Assembly (NCBI GenBank): GCA_036268055.1
Contig: DATAUW010000024.1
Span: 1-64,000, forward strand
DNA from: Verrucomicrobiia bacterium
GTDB taxonomy: Bacteria; Verrucomicrobiota; Verrucomicrobiia; Limisphaerales; Pedosphaeraceae
Reading direction: 5' to 3'
DNA length: 64,000 bases
Position numbers and translations under genes: made by a program
Notes under the pieces: generated by a model
What the model saw: the letters and a program-made list of their open reading frames with translations, nothing else
Told to the model about the DNA's origin: nothing
Databases searched by the model: none
Part shown: positions 63,201-64,000 of the stretch, in pieces
Numbering within the stretch: the first letter of the stretch is position 1
Layout of the letters: every line of letters begins with the position of its first letter

Positions 63201-64000
63201 CTGGTCGAACTGCCCAACCCGCTCGTCACGATGACCTGATACTCGACCGGCCCGGTGAAAGTCGTCGTGTCAACCGCGAGTGTCGCGCTCGTGGCCCCGG
63301 AGACATTGCTGAAAGTTGCCCCGCCGCTGCCGTTGTCCGTTTGCCATTGGTAAGTGAACGGCCCCGTTCCCGCCGGGTCTTCGGTCAGCGTGACAATCGT
63401 TCCGGCAAAAACATTCGTGCCGGGAACCGCCGATGGAACCAAGGCGGCGGGCGTCGCTGCCGCCGGACTCGCATCCAGCCGGACGTTGTCATAAACAATT
63501 TCGGTTCCCGTGCCACCCGTGGCTTCCAACACAATCGTCAGGGGCGTGCCCGCGTGTTGTCCCGTCGTGAAAACCAAAGTATTATCCGCAAATGTTCCAG
63601 CCGTGATTTGCGTGGAATCCACCGGCGCGGACGCAAGCACAGTCCCGCCGGGAAAATTTCCACTCAGCAAAGAGATCGCTCCCTGCCCGCCGTCGCCGAG
63701 CAAAGTATTGCCCACGGCCACGGTCAAAGTATAAACCGTATTGGGTTGAAACGTGCCCACCGCCTGCCAGCAATCTCCATTTCGCCCCGCGGTGCCAACG
63801 CCCATAAAAAGATAATTGGTTCCGTCGCCCGGTGCAGGCAGCGTGCCCGGAGCGCCGCTGGTGTCGGCAAACATTCCATTGGTCGGGTTCACCAGATTGA
63901 CACCGTTATTCCCCGCCGCCCGCCAGAAAATACCGACGTCCGGGCCGGCGGTGGTGGCGCCGTCGGCCAGCCCAAATCCCGTCGCGGAATTGGTCCACTG
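60281..64000 (-). CDS. Giant secreted Ig/GGW-module protein, 5' end beyond the window
   Basis: At least 1240 residues; the frame stays open to the right edge, so the true start and signal peptide lie outside. Visible order: a CBM-like beta-sandwich (about 1-185; WQAVGTFQPNTVYTLTVAVG), two Ig-like domains, GGW module (62265-62872), Ig-like, GGW module (61387-61955), Ig-like, GGW module (60509-61083), and the shared C-terminal domain ending FFQLRIP. No catalytic motif is recognised. The Ig-like domains share ITYQWEF / NYQWQTV and LQLTDSGSYFL patterns. Likely a surface or secreted glycan-binding scaffold; it heads locus B as far as can be seen. Confidence 0.85.
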   Translation of the reverse strand, partial: QWTNSATGFGLADGATTAGPDVGIFWRAAGNNGVNLVNPTNGMFADTSGAPGTLPAPGDGTNYLFMGVGTAGRNGDCWQAVGTFQPNTVYTLTVAVGNTLLGDGGQGAISLLSGNFPGGTVLASAPVDSTQITAGTFADNTLVFTTGQHAGTPLTIVLEATGGTGTEIVYDNVRLDASPAAATPAALVPSAVPGTNVFAGTIVTLTEDPAGTGPFTYQWQTDNGSGGATFSNVSGATSATLAVDTTTFTGPVEYQVIVTSGLGSSTSMPVIITASQGAPIVLSDTLPSSGSEVVGGQITFSAVFGGTLPITYQWEFQDTNGDTPIDIPGATNSTMTITNLQLTDYGIYYLLASNALGGPVSSTPVVFAVNPPPPATNDIVIEFANQTGLGGNTTFSPSWNISTNNDLIAGTLPSTTGPGSFNDPQEHIGGTVAVLTDGRFGTLYPGGITSPDVVTGGIVSSGAGQYVIYTLPHSTTGYDVTNIVTYGGWADAGRDEQRYILYYSTVASPTNFTAFANVLFNPSNPSGTQSATKVTIVPSGATALVKNVAALKFDFSTLDQGPENGFVGYSELQVYGVPSLALPILAQDTEPGSASDVEGDQITLTAAFTGATSFQWMEIASGSTNATAVAGATNQTLTLGNLQLTDSGSYFLVASNASGTSQSSGSSLVVNSAGNALQSGADGVIASAANQTGRGSTYTPNWLIGTTNDLILGNSPSGIGSGVFNLEGSGGISILTDGKFGAVGGGVNSSLATVGANAGTSLTYTLSGPASGFDITNIVTYGGWSDGGRDQQAYTVSYSTVLSPTVFNTIASVSFNPTLSGSVPSADRIIVSSTGGPIATNVAKIQFSFTSPAIENNYGGLAEIGVFGSPSAAIPLAPYVTSDIVPVTGSDVVGSQVSFTASFNGTTPINYQWQTVNGGVTNDVPGATSPTLTLNNLQLANSGSYQLRASNSVGVAYSSTNLFTVNPVPAANGNGVIASPANQTGNGAFNATWTVASGSLIAGKSPSSTGVGGSFTADPGEGGLPVLTDGQLDLFGASVAGFATCGSGAGGHSFIYTLPTSTSGYNLTSIISYAGWADGGRDQQAYTVSYATAANPTTFNPIGVANYNPVLPGSVPSADRVTFMSGSSAPIATNAVAVQFNFLTPAGENGYSGYAEIQIFGSAAMSRPKINAPQIVNGKLVFTGTGGSAGSGYTILSTTNLTAAWTTNTMGNFDGSGGFSNSIPVSSSVPMQFFQLRIP

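Noticed and set aside
53883-64000. Classical Bacteroidetes-type PUL
   Set aside because: No SusC/SusD-like transporter genes or hybrid two-component regulator of that type are present; the loci use NarX/NarL-type pairs.

Overview
The window looks like the chromosome of a soil-type Verrucomicrobiota, probably close to Pedosphaera/Limisphaerales. No rRNA or marker gene confirms this. The case rests on content: GC-rich coding DNA with AT-rich gaps, very large secreted proteins built from Ig-like, LamG and beta-helix-like modules, a PEP-CTERM protein, prepilin-type proteins with an H-x9-D[GD] tail, a TAT-signal Gfo/Idh/MocA oxidoreductase, GH78 and GH95 glycosidases, and a dense crowd of two-component proteins. 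Many genes lack a clear Shine-Dalgarno sequence. I see no rRNA, intact tRNA, CRISPR array, transposase or prophage gene.

Region 1 (1-26.4 kb) is signalling and envelope stress. A palindrome cluster, a PfkB sugar kinase and a secreted TPR protein come first. Then follow a stand-alone receiver, a minus-strand operon headed by a 2134-residue soluble hybrid kinase with eleven near-identical 92-residue HAMP-type units, small envelope genes (WxxGxW lipoprotein, mini-lipoprotein, DUF1328, coiled-coil lipoprotein, DUF883), a REC-PAS-PAS protein, a CBM48 protein, a CHASE3 hybrid kinase operon, a serine hydrolase, a six-hairpin glycosidase and an NtrC-type sigma-54 activator followed by a stand-alone receiver. 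Six genes or operons here are preceded by sigma-54-like -24/-12 elements (GG-N10-GC, all with TTC at the same place). Upstream of each lies a palindrome of the form TYGCA-N3-TGCRA. The NtrC-type gene lies directly downstream of one of these promoters, so it is the obvious candidate regulator of an undescribed envelope-stress regulon.

Region 2 (26.4-64 kb) is polysaccharide degradation. Two parallel loci each join a NarX/NarL-type sensor-regulator pair, a prepilin-like protein, a giant secreted multidomain protein and glycosidases. Locus A (minus, 48.3 to 30.8 kb) runs: sensor kinase with a circularly permuted PA14 domain, response regulator, prepilin-like protein, lipoprotein, PEP-CTERM protein, 1733-residue secreted protein, GH95 and Gfo/Idh/MocA. 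A heparinase-like secreted protein lies beyond it. Locus B (minus, 64 to 53.9 kb) runs: giant secreted protein (cut by the right edge), prepilin-like protein, sensor kinase whose extracytoplasmic domain resembles the N-terminal domain of GH78 rhamnosidases, response regulator, GH78. A 1725-residue plus-strand GH78 lies between the loci.

The giant secreted proteins share modules: a ~195-residue GGWxDxGRDxQ domain present four times, a ~300-residue beta-helix-like unit present three times, and a ~65-residue C-terminal domain present in five proteins. These look like undescribed building blocks, possibly for surface targeting. Assignments come from reading sequence only; no database search was run.
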